From: Karalla daura
Taxonomy: Eukaryota > Chordata > Actinopteri > Chaetodontiformes > Leiognathidae
Direction: 5' to 3'
Assembly: GCA_029224185.1 (NCBI GenBank)
Contig: CM055198.1
Coordinates: forward strand, 25,261,963-25,325,962
DNA length: 64,000 nt
The first letter of the stretch is position 1. Every line of letters begins with the position of its first letter. Under the pieces are notes generated by a model, which was not told where the DNA came from, ran no database searches, and saw nothing but the letters and a program-made list of their open reading frames with translations. This document shows, in pieces, positions 26,780 through 38,742 of the stretch. The translations under genes and the position numbers were made by a program.

Positions 26780-28048
26780 CTGTCACTCACACATTCACTC
26801 ACTCACACCGCTCACTCTCTCACTCACACATTCACTCACTCACACCGCTCACTCTCTCACTCACACATTCACTCACTCACACCGCTCACTCTCTCACTCA
26901 CACGTTCACTGTCACTCACACCGCTCACTCTCTCACTCACACCTCTCTCTCACTCACACATTCACTCTCTCACTCACACCGTTCACTCTCTCACTCACAC
27001 CGTTCACTCTCTCACTCACACATTCACTCACTCACACCGCTCACTCTCTCACTCACATGTTCACTCTGTCACTCACACTGCTCACTCTCTCACTCACACG
27101 TTCACTGTCACTCACACCGCTCACTCTCTCACTCACACCACTCTCTCACTCACACATTCACTCTCTCACTCACACCGTTCACTCTCTCACTCACACGTTC
27201 ACTCTCTCACTCACACATTCACTCTCTCACTCACGCCATTCACTCTATCACTCACACGTTCACTCTCACTCACACGTTCACTCTCTCACTCACACCGCTC
27301 ACTCTCTCACTCACACATTCACTCTCTCACTCACACCGCTAACTCTCTCACTCACACGTTCACTCTCTCACTCACACATTCACTCTCTCACTCACACCAT
27401 TCACTCTCTCACTCACACATTCACTCTGTCACTCACACGTTCACTCTCTCACTCACACGTTCACTCTCACTCACACCGTTCACTCTCTCACTCACACGTT
27501 CACTCTCACTCACACCATTCACTCTCTCACTCACGCCATTCACTCTCTCACTCACACATTCACTCTCTCACTCACACCGTTCACTCTGTCACTCACACCG
27601 TTCACTCTCTCACTCACACATTCACTCTCTCACTCACACGTTCACTCTCACTCACACCGTTCACTCTCTCACTCACACGTTCACTCTCACTCACACCGCT
27701 CACTCTCTCACTCACACCGTTCACTCTCTCACTCACACATTCACTCTCTCACTCACGCCATTCACTCTCTCACTCACACGTTCACTCTCTCACTCACACG
27801 TTCACTCTGTCACTCACACCGTTCACTCTCTCACTCACACCGTTCACTCTGTCACTCACACCGTTCACTCTCTCACTCACACGTTCACTCTGTCACTCAC
27901 ACCGTTCACTCTCTCACTCACACCGTTCACTCTGTCACTCACACCGTTCACTCTGTCACTCACACCGTTCACTCTCTCACTCACACCGTTCACTCTCTCA
28001 CTCACACCGTTCACTCTGTCACTCACACCGTTCACTCTCTCACTCACA
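26780..28048 (+). repeat. 21-bp minisatellite, about 1.27 kb
   Basis: Tandem array with a basic unit TTCACTCTCTCACTCACACCG and variants (CGTT/CATT/CGCT, TCTG for TCTC). Because 21 is a multiple of three and the unit lacks stops, long frames stay open across it (up to 457 codons of SLTHT repeats); these are not genes. Confidence 0.95.
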
Positions 28049-28169
28049 CCCAGGGACAGTTCATAGACTTCACTGACTTAATGCTTGAACATGTAATCTC
28101 CCAGTGTGTGGCCCACACTACCGTTAAGGTAAAGGGACTGGTGCCAATATACCATGCAGTGAATGGCAT

Positions 28170-28706
28170 ATGTTCGCTATCACTCCAAGCTTTAACAGAC
28201 TCTTTAACATGCAGCTTCTACAGCTTTTAGCCATGGTTGTTATGGGCTTTTCCACCCCTGGTCAGAACAATCGGGTCAGGTTCATACACATCTCTGATCT
28301 GGGTCAGCCCCGGGCAGACACTGGGTGTAGATGCCGGATCAGGTGCAGGTGTGAGAGAGGTTTGACGTCTGTTGTTGAGTTGTGTGAGTTTTCTCAGTTA
28401 ATTCATGGCTGTGATAAGCCTTCATCCAGAACTGGACCAAGACCAGACTTACTAGACTCCAATCCAGTAGTCTTACTCAAAGTAGTGGATGGTTTGTTAA
28501 CGTGTGACATCATGTCAGGGATGAAATGTGACAGGGAACAGGGTTCCAGCCTCATAACAACCAAGTGTCACAAGGCTTTGATTGACAGGAACTATCCAAA
28601 ACTTTCAAAAAGATTTGTGCATAATGAAACAATTCATATTTGTAATGTTAAACATTTGTATTTCAATAAAATTGTTGTACACAAAATAATGCTCTCACAT
28701 ACATGA
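28170..28706 (+). other. Unassigned open frame of 178 codons
   Basis: Open from ATG 28170 (MFAITPSFNRLFNMQ). I recognise no domain. It has a cluster of Cys/Arg (GCRCRIRCRCERG) that looks like translated low-complexity DNA. An AATAAA lies within its 3' part (about 28664). It may be a chance frame or part of a decayed mobile element. Confidence 0.15.
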
Positions 28707-28966
28707 ACTGTGGAGTTGGGTTTGTTTAGTTTTTAAGATAAGATAAGATAAGTTATAATCCCACACAGGAATCTATGTCTACACATCTGATCACACACAG
28801 TTTAGAAAGAAATTAGCTTTATTACTTTACTTCACTTTGTTCACCTTCATGTCTTTGCTTTAAGCAGAGAAACAACACAGTGCATACAAAACAAAAGATT
28901 CAACCTCTGCCTCCACTGCCAAACCAGCATCAATCCAAACATTTCCAAGTCCAAATCCACATCTCG

Positions 28967-29938
28967 TCACTCCAGCTCAAGCTGAACAAAGTGGCTGTGG
29001 GACTTTGCGGTGGAGCTAGTCAGCAAACTTTTACACATGTTGCGTATCTTAGACAGATTGAGTCCATACATCACAGGGTTGAAGATCGGCTGGCAGGTCA
29101 GAAAGTACAGTGACAGAAGTATTCGCAGCACGATGGGGACACTGCTCATGTCGAACCTGCTCTGTAAAATTTCAAAGGAGACGCCGAAGGAGAAGTTGAG
29201 CAGCGAGGCCAGGTGAGGGGAGCAGGTGCTCAGCGCTTTCTGACGGGTCTGTGTGGACCCGGAGAAACAGACGAGCAAGATCTTCATGTAGGAGAAGAGG
29301 ATCAGAGACACTGGGACACAGACAGTGAGGGAAGCAGCAATGAGTTCGTACACGTCGTTGACGGTGGTGTTCGAACAGGACAGCTTAATGATGGAGTAGT
29401 TGTCACAATAAACCTTGTGGATGACGTTCCCACACAGCTGCAGGGACGAACTCAAGGCCGTTGTAATAAAAACAGCAAAGAACGGAGGAAACCAGATCAC
29501 AGCCACCAGCACGGCAACCATGTTGGGCGTCATGCGTGTGTGGTACTGCAGCGGGCAACAGACGGCCAGGTACCTGTCGTAGGACATGACGGCCAGGTTA
29601 GTAAACTCCACACTCCCATAGGTGTAGATGCAGAAGATCTGTAGGAAGCAGAGTGGAGCAGCCACGGTGTGCAGGTCTGAGAGGATCTGCAGCAGCAGCA
29701 GAGGGAACAGAGCTGTGCTGCCGTACAGCTCATTGATGAACAGGCTGCACAGAAACACGTACATGGGCTCATGGAGGCTCCTGTTGATGCAGATCAGCAC
29801 CACCAGGAACAGGTTGGTGACCACAATCAAACTGTAAAACAACACCACAAGTATGAAGAATACGTATTTAGACAATTTGCCCTCAAAGTAGGCAGAGAGG
29901 ATGAAGGACGACACCTGTGTGGAGTTCATCATCATCAT
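28967..29938 (-). CDS. Olfactory receptor OR-C
   Basis: Single-exon odorant GPCR of 323 residues, start at the first of four ATGs (29938, MMMMNSTQVSSF). Marks: NST glycosylation site, PMYVFLCSLFINELYG, MSYDRYLAVCCPLQY, loop-2 Cys residues with KVYCDNYSIIKLSCS, KALSTCSPHLASLL in TM6, NPVMYGLNLSKIR in TM7. The part from TM1 end to TM3 start shares long identical nucleotide stretches with OR-D to OR-G, while TM4-TM5 is its own (ELIAASLTVCVPVSLILF). SNTTVNDVYE departs from the SDTTVNN of neighbours. The tail is longer and ends HFVQLELE. Confidence 0.95.
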   Translation of the reverse strand: MMMMNSTQVSSFILSAYFEGKLSKYVFFILVVLFYSLIVVTNLFLVVLICINRSLHEPMYVFLCSLFINELYGSTALFPLLLLQILSDLHTVAAPLCFLQIFCIYTYGSVEFTNLAVMSYDRYLAVCCPLQYHTRMTPNMVAVLVAVIWFPPFFAVFITTALSSSLQLCGNVIHKVYCDNYSIIKLSCSNTTVNDVYELIAASLTVCVPVSLILFSYMKILLVCFSGSTQTRQKALSTCSPHLASLLNFSFGVSFEILQSRFDMSSVPIVLRILLSLYFLTCQPIFNPVMYGLNLSKIRNMCKSLLTSSTAKSHSHFVQLELE

Positions 29939-30224
29939 CACTGTGCTTCAGGACACAGTCATACTGCATAACCACATCTTGATTCATGTGCACACTGTTA
30001 AACTGTGAACATTAAACCCAGAGTGAAGCATTAGCTCATCAAACATCTCTCAGAGCAATGTCAGAGCAGATGCTCTGATCGTGCTTCCTTTAAACTGTCA
30101 GTGGGAGGTGGGACCACAGGCCTCACGACATTCTGAATATTCATTTTGATTTTAGAGGTTGTTGCAGAAAACATAGAACGACGCATACTGACAGCACCTG
30201 TCACAACCAGATAAAGTTAAAGAG
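29939..30224. other. OR-C 5' flank
   Basis: Probable promoter of OR-C; no clear TATA box. It lies directly between the gene and the G-rich repeat. Confidence 0.35.
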
Positions 30225-30727
30225 CAGGGTGGGGCGGGGCAGGGCAGGGCAGGTGGGTGGGGCGGGGTGCGGCGGGGTGCGGCGGGGTTGGGCAGGGCGG
30301 GGGAGGGCAGGGCAGGGCAGGGTAGGGTGGGGTGGGGTGGGGTAGGTCAGGGTGGGGCAGGGGGGTGGGGTACGGCAGGGCAGGGCAGGGTACGGCAGGG
30401 CAGGGTGGGGTGGGTGGGGCGGGGTGCGGCGGGGTGCGGCGGGGTTGGGCAGGGCGGGGGAGGGCAGGGCAGGGCAGGGTAGGGCGGGGTAGGGCAGGGT
30501 GGGGCAGGGGGGTGGGGTACGGCAGGGCAGGGCAGGGTACGGCAGGGCAGGGTGGGTGGGGCGGGGTTGGGCAGGGTAGGGTGGGGCAGGGTGGGGTGGG
30601 GCGGGGTTGGGCAGGGCAGGGTGGGGAAGGGTGGGGTGGGGCGGGGTTGGGCAGGGTAGGGTGGGGCAGGGTGGGGTGGGGGGGGTTGGGCAGGGCAGGG
30701 TGGGGCAGGGTGGGGCGGGGTGGGGGT
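30225..30727 (+). repeat. G-rich minisatellite with G-quadruplex potential
   Basis: About 500 bases built of GGGCA, GGGTG and GGGCG-type 5-base units with higher-order repeats (for example the block at 30236-30330 recurs at 30410-30500). Dozens of GGG/GGGG runs are spaced by one to three bases on the plus strand. Pro-rich open frames on the minus strand are artefacts of the repeat. Confidence 0.95.
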
Positions 30728-32098
30728 TTTCTGTGAAAATCTGGAACAATCAGGGAAAACTGGGACAAGTGACAACACAACTGTGCATGTGCAGGTTCAT
30801 CCAGGTTCTCTGGCTCCTCCACAGTCAGAACATGATATTCAGGATGATTAGGGACCCTGAAGTGACTTTAGGTGAGAGTGTGTCCTGTGATGATTGAGAC
30901 CTGTCCAGGTGTGTTGCTGCCTGCAGACTCCAGCAGAACCCACAACACCATTCAATACAAAGAGGGCAAGATCTATGCTCTTCTTGCGGTTCACTTTAAA
31001 CATGAAAAGAGCAGATCTATCATTGAGTAATCTTTCATTGCTTAATCTATCAATAGCTAAGGTTGGAACCATGAAGTCAGACTCCTTCCTAATAGTTTTT
31101 ACATTTTTGATTTTTATTTAGTTTTAATTAGTCTTGACTCTTTTCCGCTCTAATCCAGTTAGTTTTTATCAGTTCTTAGAGCAAGTTTGCTGGTTACTAT
31201 TAGTTTTCATCTTTTTCCAAATGCTTAGTTTTAGTTTAGTTTTCTTGGTTCTTGTACTAGTTTTAGTTTTTCGTACTTTGTGCACGATTCAAACGATCAG
31301 AGTTAGTATTGAGAAGTAAATCTGAGAAGACACTGTGGTAGTAGAGGAGACAAAACAATCAGTAAATAATTAAACCGTGACTTGCTGTATGGAGCCTCCA
31401 GATCAATAATAAATCGATTTCATATCAATCCACCATTGACACACAGCCATAATTACAATATGTTTAGTTCTGTAAACACATAACACAGTTTGCCTTAATT
31501 TTTTTTCTTTTAATAATAGTTTTTATTTCAGTTAATGAAAATGTCTTTTCAATTCTAGTTTTTGTTGTGTTATTAACAATAATAACCTTGACTCCTACAA
31601 TACAAAATACTTTTTTAGTTGGAAGTATATACCTCATAAGAATTTTATTGAACTACCTTTACAACATTTCCCACTTCACACTTTGAAAGCTAGAAATTTG
31701 TCTGTCAGGGGATAAAAAAAGGCAGAATCTATTCTCTTCTACTGTGTTGCTCTGCTCTATTCTGTCAGCTGTTTTTAGGTCAAACGAGGAAAACACATTT
31801 GAGTCAGTTCAGAGTTGACTGACAGCACCGCAGTCAAAGGTCATTCCAACATGTCAACATGTTTGTCCCTGACAGGTCTTTACTTCAGCCATAGTTTCCT
31901 CTAATTCCCTCTGCAGCTAATTAAAGTCTGAGCTGTTGACCAGCGAGACCAATCAGGCCTGAGCACTGGTTCCTCTGGTTCCTCTGGCTCCTCTGGTCCA
32001 CAGAGAGAGATCAGGATAACGACCCTCACGCTGCTCCCAATGCACAGCACAAGCCACAGCATTAGCGTCACTTTTCTCACAGGCTTTGGTGTTGAATC

Positions 32099-32134
<36 letters not shown>

Positions 32135-32659
32135 CACGGACACTCACACACACATGCAGTCTCAGTGAACCCATCTGAGGCCCCAGACAGACTGGTCCAG
32201 ACCTGCTCCAGACCTGGTCCTGACCCAGTAAGATGAAGGGAAGAACAGAATACGTCTTGAGACTGAGGGCGGTAGCCAGGTTTGAGGTCGCGCTCGTCAC
32301 GTCCGCTCTCTTCCCATCAGGAGACTCCTGTTTCAACCCTTGTCTCTCCCATATTGATCACTGTGTTATCAATATAATATTCTGGGTTCTATTACCACAA
32401 ACCTGTCTTCAGATGCAGCTCTGCAGTAAAACTGACGTGATCCAGGACTTCTTAGTCCCCGTCCACTTCCATCAGCTGACTTCTGTCATGTCAACCTGTC
32501 TCTCAGAGCTGGTTGCCACTCAGCTGCTCAAGGAATGGGCACCTTCTTGATTAATGTGAACATTTTGTCTAAATGCCTCACAAAGCAGTCAAGAAGCAGC
32601 CTCCCAGTAACAGTTTATTGAGGGTTTTCTGGTCAGCATTCAGAGCACATTCAGAGGCT
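30728..32659. other. AT-rich region between OR-C and OR-D
   Basis: No gene recognised. 31080-31320 is rich in TTTTAGTTTTAGTT repeats, and CA runs lie at 32101-32131 and 32140-32155. Confidence 0.45.
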
Positions 32660-33951
32660 TCATGTGTACACAGCACCGCACAGCACACGTCTGCAGACCT
32701 CATGGATTTTGGTCAGTTTCAGGCCATACAAGATGGGGGTGAAGAGTGGCTGACACGTCAGAAAGTACACTGATAATAAAATGCTCAATATATTGGGCAT
32801 GTTGGTCATGTCGAACCTGCTCTGCAGGACCTGAAAGAAACAGCCAAAGGAGAAGTTGAGCAGCGAGGCCAGGTGAGGTGAGCAGGTGCTCACTGCTTTC
32901 TGTCGTGTTTGCTTTGAGCCCAAGAAACAGACCTGCAGAATCTTTATGTATGAGAACACGATGGAAATGAGAGGGATGATGACCGCAATGACGCTGTAAA
33001 CCAGAAGGTAGATGTTGTGCAGGCTGGTGTCAGAGCAGGACAGCTTGACCACTACATAGTTTGCACAATAAACCTTGTTAATGACGTTTCCACATAGATG
33101 TAGTGACACAGATAGAGATGTCAACAGTATGATCATGAGAAAAGGGAACAACCAGGCCACAGCGATGAGGGCGGCGATCCTGCCCTGAGTCATGCGTGTG
33201 TGGTACTGCAGCGGGCAGCAGATGGCCAGGTACCTGTCGTAGGACATGGCGGCCAGGATCAGGAACTCAGTGGCACCGTAGGTGTAGATGCAGAAGATCT
33301 GTAGGAAGCAGAGCGGAGCAGCCACGGTGTGCAGGTCTGAGAGGATCTGCAGCAGCAGCAGAGGGAACAGAGCTGTGCTGCCGTACAGCTCATTGATGAA
33401 CAGGCTGCACAGAAACACGTACATGGGCTCATGGAGGCTCCTGTTGATGCAGATCAGCACCACCAGGAACAGGTTGGTGACCACGATGAGAACATACAGA
33501 GTCAGAACAATCAGGAAGAACAAGTATCTGAGGCGCCCGGTGTCCATGTAGGCGGTGAGGGTGAAGAATGAAACCTGTGTTGAGTTCATCATCATTTCAA
33601 TGCCAATGATAATAACAGTAGCAATAACAAGAGCAGTCACAACAAAGTTACAAAGAGTTCAACAAGACTCCAGAATAATGTACACACATTCTGAGATTTT
33701 CATGGAATATTTGATGAAAAAGACCAAAAAGAATCTTGGCGATAATAAGTTAAGTAGGAAACAACTTATGAAAATAAAATTCATTTCAATGTCAGGTAAA
33801 ACATACAGCAAAATAAACAAAAGCAATTAGTAAGTAATGAATTTATTAAGTAAACAAGTATTTAATCAAATCTGAAATCTGAAGTCTCCTAACTAGAACA
33901 GCTGCCTGTTTTATATTCCTGGCAAGGCTTTGCCCACAAAAAACTTTCTCT

Positions 33952-33986
<35 letters not shown>

Positions 33987-34210
33987 GAAACACACACACA
34001 CATACAGGACAAAAGCCACTCTAGGTATGGAACAGCTGAGCAGAGAAACACTGAGGTCCGACCCAAACACCTGCTGGACTGGCTCTCAGAGTCCGTCCTC
34101 CCACTGAAACTCTGCGTCTGCTGCTTTTAACTCCTGAGCATCAGGACGCCGTTGCTCTGACTTCACCTCATCCACTTCCTGGTGTCAAGCTCTGATGAGC
34201 AAAATGAGGC
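32613..34210 (+). repeat. Direct duplication, copy 1 (OR-D and flanks)
   Basis: Matches 42841-44621 in the same orientation. Copy 2 has an extra block of about 184 bases at about 42881-43064. Upstream non-coding sequence, including a CA run and the ends near GATGAGCAAAATGAGGC, is nearly identical. The copies are about 10.4 kb apart. Confidence 0.9.
32660..33595 (-). CDS. Olfactory receptor OR-D
   Basis: Single-exon odorant GPCR of 311 residues, start ATG at 33595 (MMMNSTQVSFF); the frame is open to 33640 but from GTG. Marks: NST site, PMYVFLCSLFINELYG, MSYDRYLAICCPLQYHTRM, KVYCANYVVVKLSCSDTSL, KAVSTCSPHLASLL, PLFTPILYGLKLTKI. In TM7 the usual NPxxY reads TPILY, so the Asn is replaced by Thr in this gene and its copy OR-E. 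The TM4 to TM5 tract differs from OR-E whereas nearly all else is identical. Confidence 0.94.
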   Translation of the reverse strand: MMMNSTQVSFFTLTAYMDTGRLRYLFFLIVLTLYVLIVVTNLFLVVLICINRSLHEPMYVFLCSLFINELYGSTALFPLLLLQILSDLHTVAAPLCFLQIFCIYTYGATEFLILAAMSYDRYLAICCPLQYHTRMTQGRIAALIAVAWLFPFLMIILLTSLSVSLHLCGNVINKVYCANYVVVKLSCSDTSLHNIYLLVYSVIAVIIPLISIVFSYIKILQVCFLGSKQTRQKAVSTCSPHLASLLNFSFGCFFQVLQSRFDMTNMPNILSILLSVYFLTCQPLFTPILYGLKLTKIHEVCRRVLCGAVYT

Positions 34211-34868
34211 GTTGCCTCTTTTCACTGTCCCAGAGCCACTCCTCTGACGCCACATCTGTCAAGGCAAACCAGCAGTTTATCAATTTAGTTTGGCAATTGT
34301 TGAAGTTGGTGTGATTGAATTGTGTTTAAAAGACATTGTTTGATGAGAATAGAATCTGAGATACATCATTTCATCGGGAGTTCATAAAATGGTTGAAATC
34401 TTTAAAAACATACTAGAATTAATGTTTCATGTGACTTGGTATATGTTGATGAAAAGGTGTACTGCCCCTTTAAGACAGTGTATGTAGCAGGATGCTGTGT
34501 TAGTGCTTGAGAGCTATGGAAGCAAATGGTTTTCTTACCTTCTTTTCCTTCCATTATTAGCAACTAGTTATTTACAGGTCAGTGATATAGGGTTCACTTT
34601 GGAACTGAGTATGAAATGGAAATTTTTCTTTTTTATAATGATGTCTCTGAAGTGGATTTTTGTTGAACTGTGTAGCTGGGCTAGCTGTGAACACTGCCTG
34701 TGGAACATACCTCAGGAGCTAGATAGCAAGAACAAGCCATTGTAAGTTCTCAAGACACTCCAAATCTCAACATGTCTGCATTTTCTTTAGTGAGAGGTTA
34801 GCGCCAAAGTATCAACTGAATTTTAGATCCAGAAATATTGTGAATGCATGCTCTTGCATGTTCTCGAG
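34211..34868. other. Flank of duplication copy 1
   Basis: No gene recognised. A stretch at 34779-34850 resembles 48214-48290 (both contain TTTCTTTAGTGAGAGGTT and TTAGATCCAGAAA), which suggests an uncharacterised dispersed repeat. Confidence 0.35.
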
Positions 34869-35545
34869 CTTCAGCACTAGATCCAAGGTTTAAAGTGCTG
34901 CCATTCCTGCCAGAGGAGGAGAAACAAGAAACGTTTTCAAGAACGGTCGCTGCGGCTGTAGCCACTGTGGAGCATTGTCAGGTAAATAAATGAAGGTGTA
35001 CATATAAATAATTAAATACATAAAGCATTAGAGACATGCTCTAGGAGTCTTCCATACACAATGCAGTTCTACAGGGTTTTGTGTGTGTTTTTACCCTGAA
35101 TGTTCTGGAGGTATTTATTTTAAAATGTTTACATTATGATTAAAAATAACACTCTGCTAATATTGTGTCATGATGAGTCGCAATGTAATTATGTAATGTT
35201 ATGTTATGCAATTATCAAATAAGTAGAATGCTGTTAAAGGCAGAAGATAAGGACATTTATACATTGTACTAATTATAATTTTTGTAGCACTTTTATTTGA
35301 GGCAGGACCAGGAGGAGCTTGATGATTGTGCAGCTGCTGCAGAAGAGGGTCAGAATAATGGAGGAGACAAACACTTTCTGGGCTCCCATCTGCAAAAAGA
35401 AGCGCGTACTGCGCACTGCATGAATTCCTTGGGAAACCAGCGGGGAGGCACCAGGGACAAGCGTCTCTGCTCAACGCGTTTTCTCAACAGCCGGGGACAT
35501 TGTCACCGCTCAGAGGAGCACCTCGCCCACCTTTCCAGGCACTAG
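34869..35545 (+). pseudogene. hAT transposase remnant (ZBED-like)
   Basis: At 34873-34980 the translation reads ALDPRFKVLPFLPEEEKQE followed by TFSRTVAAAVATVEHCQ. LDPRFK followed by an acidic stretch is typical of hAT transposases related to ZBED1. An acidic continuation (QDQEELDDCAAAAEEGQNNGGD, 35300-35365) after an AT-rich gap may be the next part. No intact gene. The second part is less certain. Confidence 0.55.
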
Positions 35546-36417
35546 CTTGAAACAGCAACAACAACAGTTTGAAATATAATGCTGATGAATAATCTTAAAA
35601 ATGGACTCATGTGTGATACACATTTTTGGGGGAAAATCTGGCTAATCTGGCTCTTCACCCGTGGAGCACGGACATGGGTCCATCCTTCGATAGGCCTACT
35701 GCCCACAGAAGGAGCGCAGGGTTCTGGAGCTGGATTAACTGGGTAGCAGTAAAAGGCAGGGGCCTTGGTCCGATCTCTGGTTGATGAAGTTTGCTAAATA
35801 TGGAGCCGAGCTTGTGGGAGGTTTAGAACTTCAAACTAGATACAATTGATGCCTAGCAATGATTGACTGTGTAATCATATCTGCCATTCTATAGCCATAT
35901 GCTCAGGACAGCTAAAGAGGGTTGCCAATGATCACCACCTGGTGGTAAGCTGATTGGGTCCCTGAGGAAGCCGCCAGACAGACCTGGGGCAGCGTGGATC
36001 GTGGGGGGAATGGACCCAAGTGCACCAATTTTATCTAAACAACAGAGAACTGATCACAGGCACGGTTTGGCAGTAGGGCCAGGTGGGAGAACAGGTTGAG
36101 GGTAAGGTGAATTAAGGAACCACAAATTTGGGAACGCTCACTGTGAGAGTGGAAGAAAAAGTACACTGTGAGGACAGGAAAGCTAACAAGGAACAAATGG
36201 GGGAAAACTGAGAGAGAACATAGGTGGGGGAGCTGGCCAAGGGAAAGGGTGGCAGGTGCCATTGGTGGCAGGAAAGCTAAGTAAAAGAGCAGATCGTAAC
36301 CCTAACTAGGGAGGCAGATAGGACAACCGTCTACAAGAACAACAGGGGAGTCTAACTAAGAACAGAGGAAAGATTAATTGTGGAGAATCTGTGAGTGAAC
36401 AGGAACATTACATTTAC
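35546..36417. other. Unassigned intergenic sequence
   Basis: No gene or known repeat recognised with confidence. Confidence 0.3.
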
Positions 36418-36900
36418 TCATGACATTACATTTACTCATTTGACAGACGCTTTTATCCAAAGCGACTTACAGTTGAGGGACGGTATAAGTGCTTACAGTG
36501 CAACAAGAGGCCATAGTTGGGGTAGATAAGACAGATAGGAGAGATACAATAGAAGGAGAGGACAGATTTATGTTTTTGCTTTTTGTTTTTGTTTTTTGTT
36601 TTTCATATAAGAGGAGGTAGAGCACTGTTTAAAAAAGGAGGTGCTCTTGGAAGAGGAATGTCTTCAGGAGATTCTTGAAGATGGGTAGAGAGGTTCCCAC
36701 TGATGGTGTTTGTTCCACCACCTAGGGACCACAAAGACAAACAGTCTGGACTGGGATTGGTTTGAGCGTAGGGATGGCAGAGCAAGACAACGTTCTAGGG
36801 AGGAGCGTTGTTGTGACTATGACAACTATCATAATATAATATTTGGACGGTCCAGTCTGGCAGTCTGGGACCGACTCGAACAGGGTCGCCTGTAAGTGGC
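36418..36900 (+). mobile_element. Dispersed fish repeat, unclassified
   Basis: Starts with a motif I know as widely repeated in fish genomes (CAGACGCTTTTATCCAAAGC then GACTTACA at 36444-36472). The tail at 36690-36790 (GTTCCACCACCTAGGGACCA, GTCTGGACTGGGATTGG) fits the same repeat class. The class itself I cannot name. Confidence 0.45.
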
Positions 36901-37499
36901 CTTACACCGCTCACAGCTCTAATGCAGCTCACTCAGGGTGCCAACTACTGGGACCTAGTGGATTATTAGCTGATCATTTATTATTCTTATTACTGTTAAT
37001 TCGGGGCACCACCCTGTAAAACAGGGATCAATAGTAAGGTTGACCAATCAGCCTAATAAATTACATCAGACTCTATCAAAAGGAGGTGAGAGCCGAGCAC
37101 TGACTGCGTTCTGGCTGATGGTTAGGACTCAGATGGTTAGGACAATCACACCTTAGTAACAATGTTAGCTAAAAACATACACTGCCATCAAAAGGGATTA
37201 AGATGAACTGCACTCTAACATAAACTAACACTGACTAGACATGACAAGAACATAAAGACAAACAGGCACATGTAAACAGACAGGTGGATCTGTGTGTGAA
37301 CACGGGCCTGTGGCTGTGCGTGCACATGCCCGTATGACCATGTGGTTTGTGTGCCTGTCAGCCTGTGTAATAGTCTCATGTGTCACGTGGTTTTGTCGGA
37401 TTCCTCCAGACCAGTTCGTCTCTGTCCGTGCCTCGGCGTCCTGCGTCCCCGTAGCAACACGTTGTGGATCCTCCTGTAGAATCTCCTCTCTCCTAGCAC

Positions 37500-38110
37500 A
37501 CAGTGCTGGACCACGCTGTCCCTGTGGGTCCGTTTTGTGATCCTGTTGGCTACTGGTGCGGCTGAGGTGGCCAGTAGCTTTCATGTCCAGCACAACACGT
37601 ATGCCCTGTTTTTTTTCAGGCTTTCCAGTACTGGGTTTCCCTATGTACACCTGCTTATTCCAGGCATAGTTGCTCCTGCCGTCACATGCTGCCCAGGTCT
37701 TCATCCCAAATTGTCTTGGTTTGCTTAGAATGTACACCTTGAAGGAACAGTGACCTCTGAAAGGAACCAGGCGCTATCCAACTGTCACCTCAGGGTCTGG
37801 ATTGTACATGAGGGTTAGGCGCTCCACCCACCTGTCCCAAATGTTCCTGATGGCAGCCAGTTTGTCAGTTTCGCCAGCGGGTGGATCGTGTATCTCTGTT
37901 GTCAAATTGAATCATTCTTGAAATTACATGAAACTGTTGTAAGGACACAGTTGCCCGGGATATACGCCTGCCAGACTCGCAATCCCACAAGCTATTTGTA
38001 GCGATATACACCTGCTAGGATCAATAGACCTATGTAGGCGGTATGGAGGTCCACCAGGTCGAAATCTCTCCAGGTGTCCCCAAACACACGCTTTCCCTCC
38101 AGGTTTGTCA
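37500..38110 (-). pseudogene. piggyBac-like transposase remnant
   Basis: Read on the minus strand, 37737-37580 gives YILSKPRQFGMKTWAACDGR, then SNYAWNKQVYIGKPSTGKPEK and VVLDM, the conserved core of piggyBac transposases. Just upstream (about 37800-37738) RLVPFRG and CSFK precede it, with an in-frame stop (VTVG stop RLVPFRG), and 38090-38000 reads DTWRDFDLVDLHTAYIG. Frame changes and stops show it is dead. No TTAA-flanked ends were located. Confidence 0.7.
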
Positions 38111-38510
38111 TCTGCAGAATGATTCCCTCAATGGACTCATTGGATAAAAACAGTTGAAAGGTGGACTAAATGTCATCCACATCCAAATGTCATCTTTTTG
38201 ATATTCTCTACTCTTGCTCTACTTCCTGTGTCCTGGGGGGATGAAGACCAGAGCAAGTGTCCACTCTCTGCTCAGAGTAAAAGTGCAAGGCAAGTATCAA
38301 GCTATATATGTGGAGTCTGTGTGAAGATGATGCATTGATTAGTCTGAAAGGTGTGATTCATGTGGGGGACAGGAACAGAAGTGTGGCAAAGAGATGGATT
38401 CACATAACACACACCTGTCTAGTCTGAATATGATACAAAGTTTCATCAGGAGGTTTGTTCATGTGGGAGGATCAGTACATAAGCACAGGAAAAAAACATT
38501 GTTCAGTCTG

Positions 38511-38512
<2 letters not shown>

Positions 38513-38559
<47 letters not shown>
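38513..38559 (+). repeat. (GT)n microsatellite
   Basis: About 45 bases of GT between the piggyBac and pogo-like remnants. Confidence 0.9.
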
Positions 38560-38562
<3 letters not shown>

Positions 38563-38742
38563 GAGTGGGTGAGCATAATGTATCCTGACTGGGTACCTTG
38601 ACCAGGAACACCACAGGTGTTACTAAGTTGATTAATACACTCAAGAGGTGATCTTTTTTTTGACATGTGCAAGGCACAGTATGGAGGATATCATACGGTC
38701 TTAAGGCAATCCTGATGAGAAGCCTTGCCTGGAAATGAACTA

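Noticed and set aside
26703..28076. 457-codon plus-strand open frame of SLTHT-type repeats
   Set aside because: It is the 21-bp minisatellite translated; the unit length is a multiple of three and has no stop.
30201..30822. Pro-rich minus-strand and Gly-rich plus-strand open frames
   Set aside because: Artefacts of the G-rich repeat; all frames lack stops because of composition.
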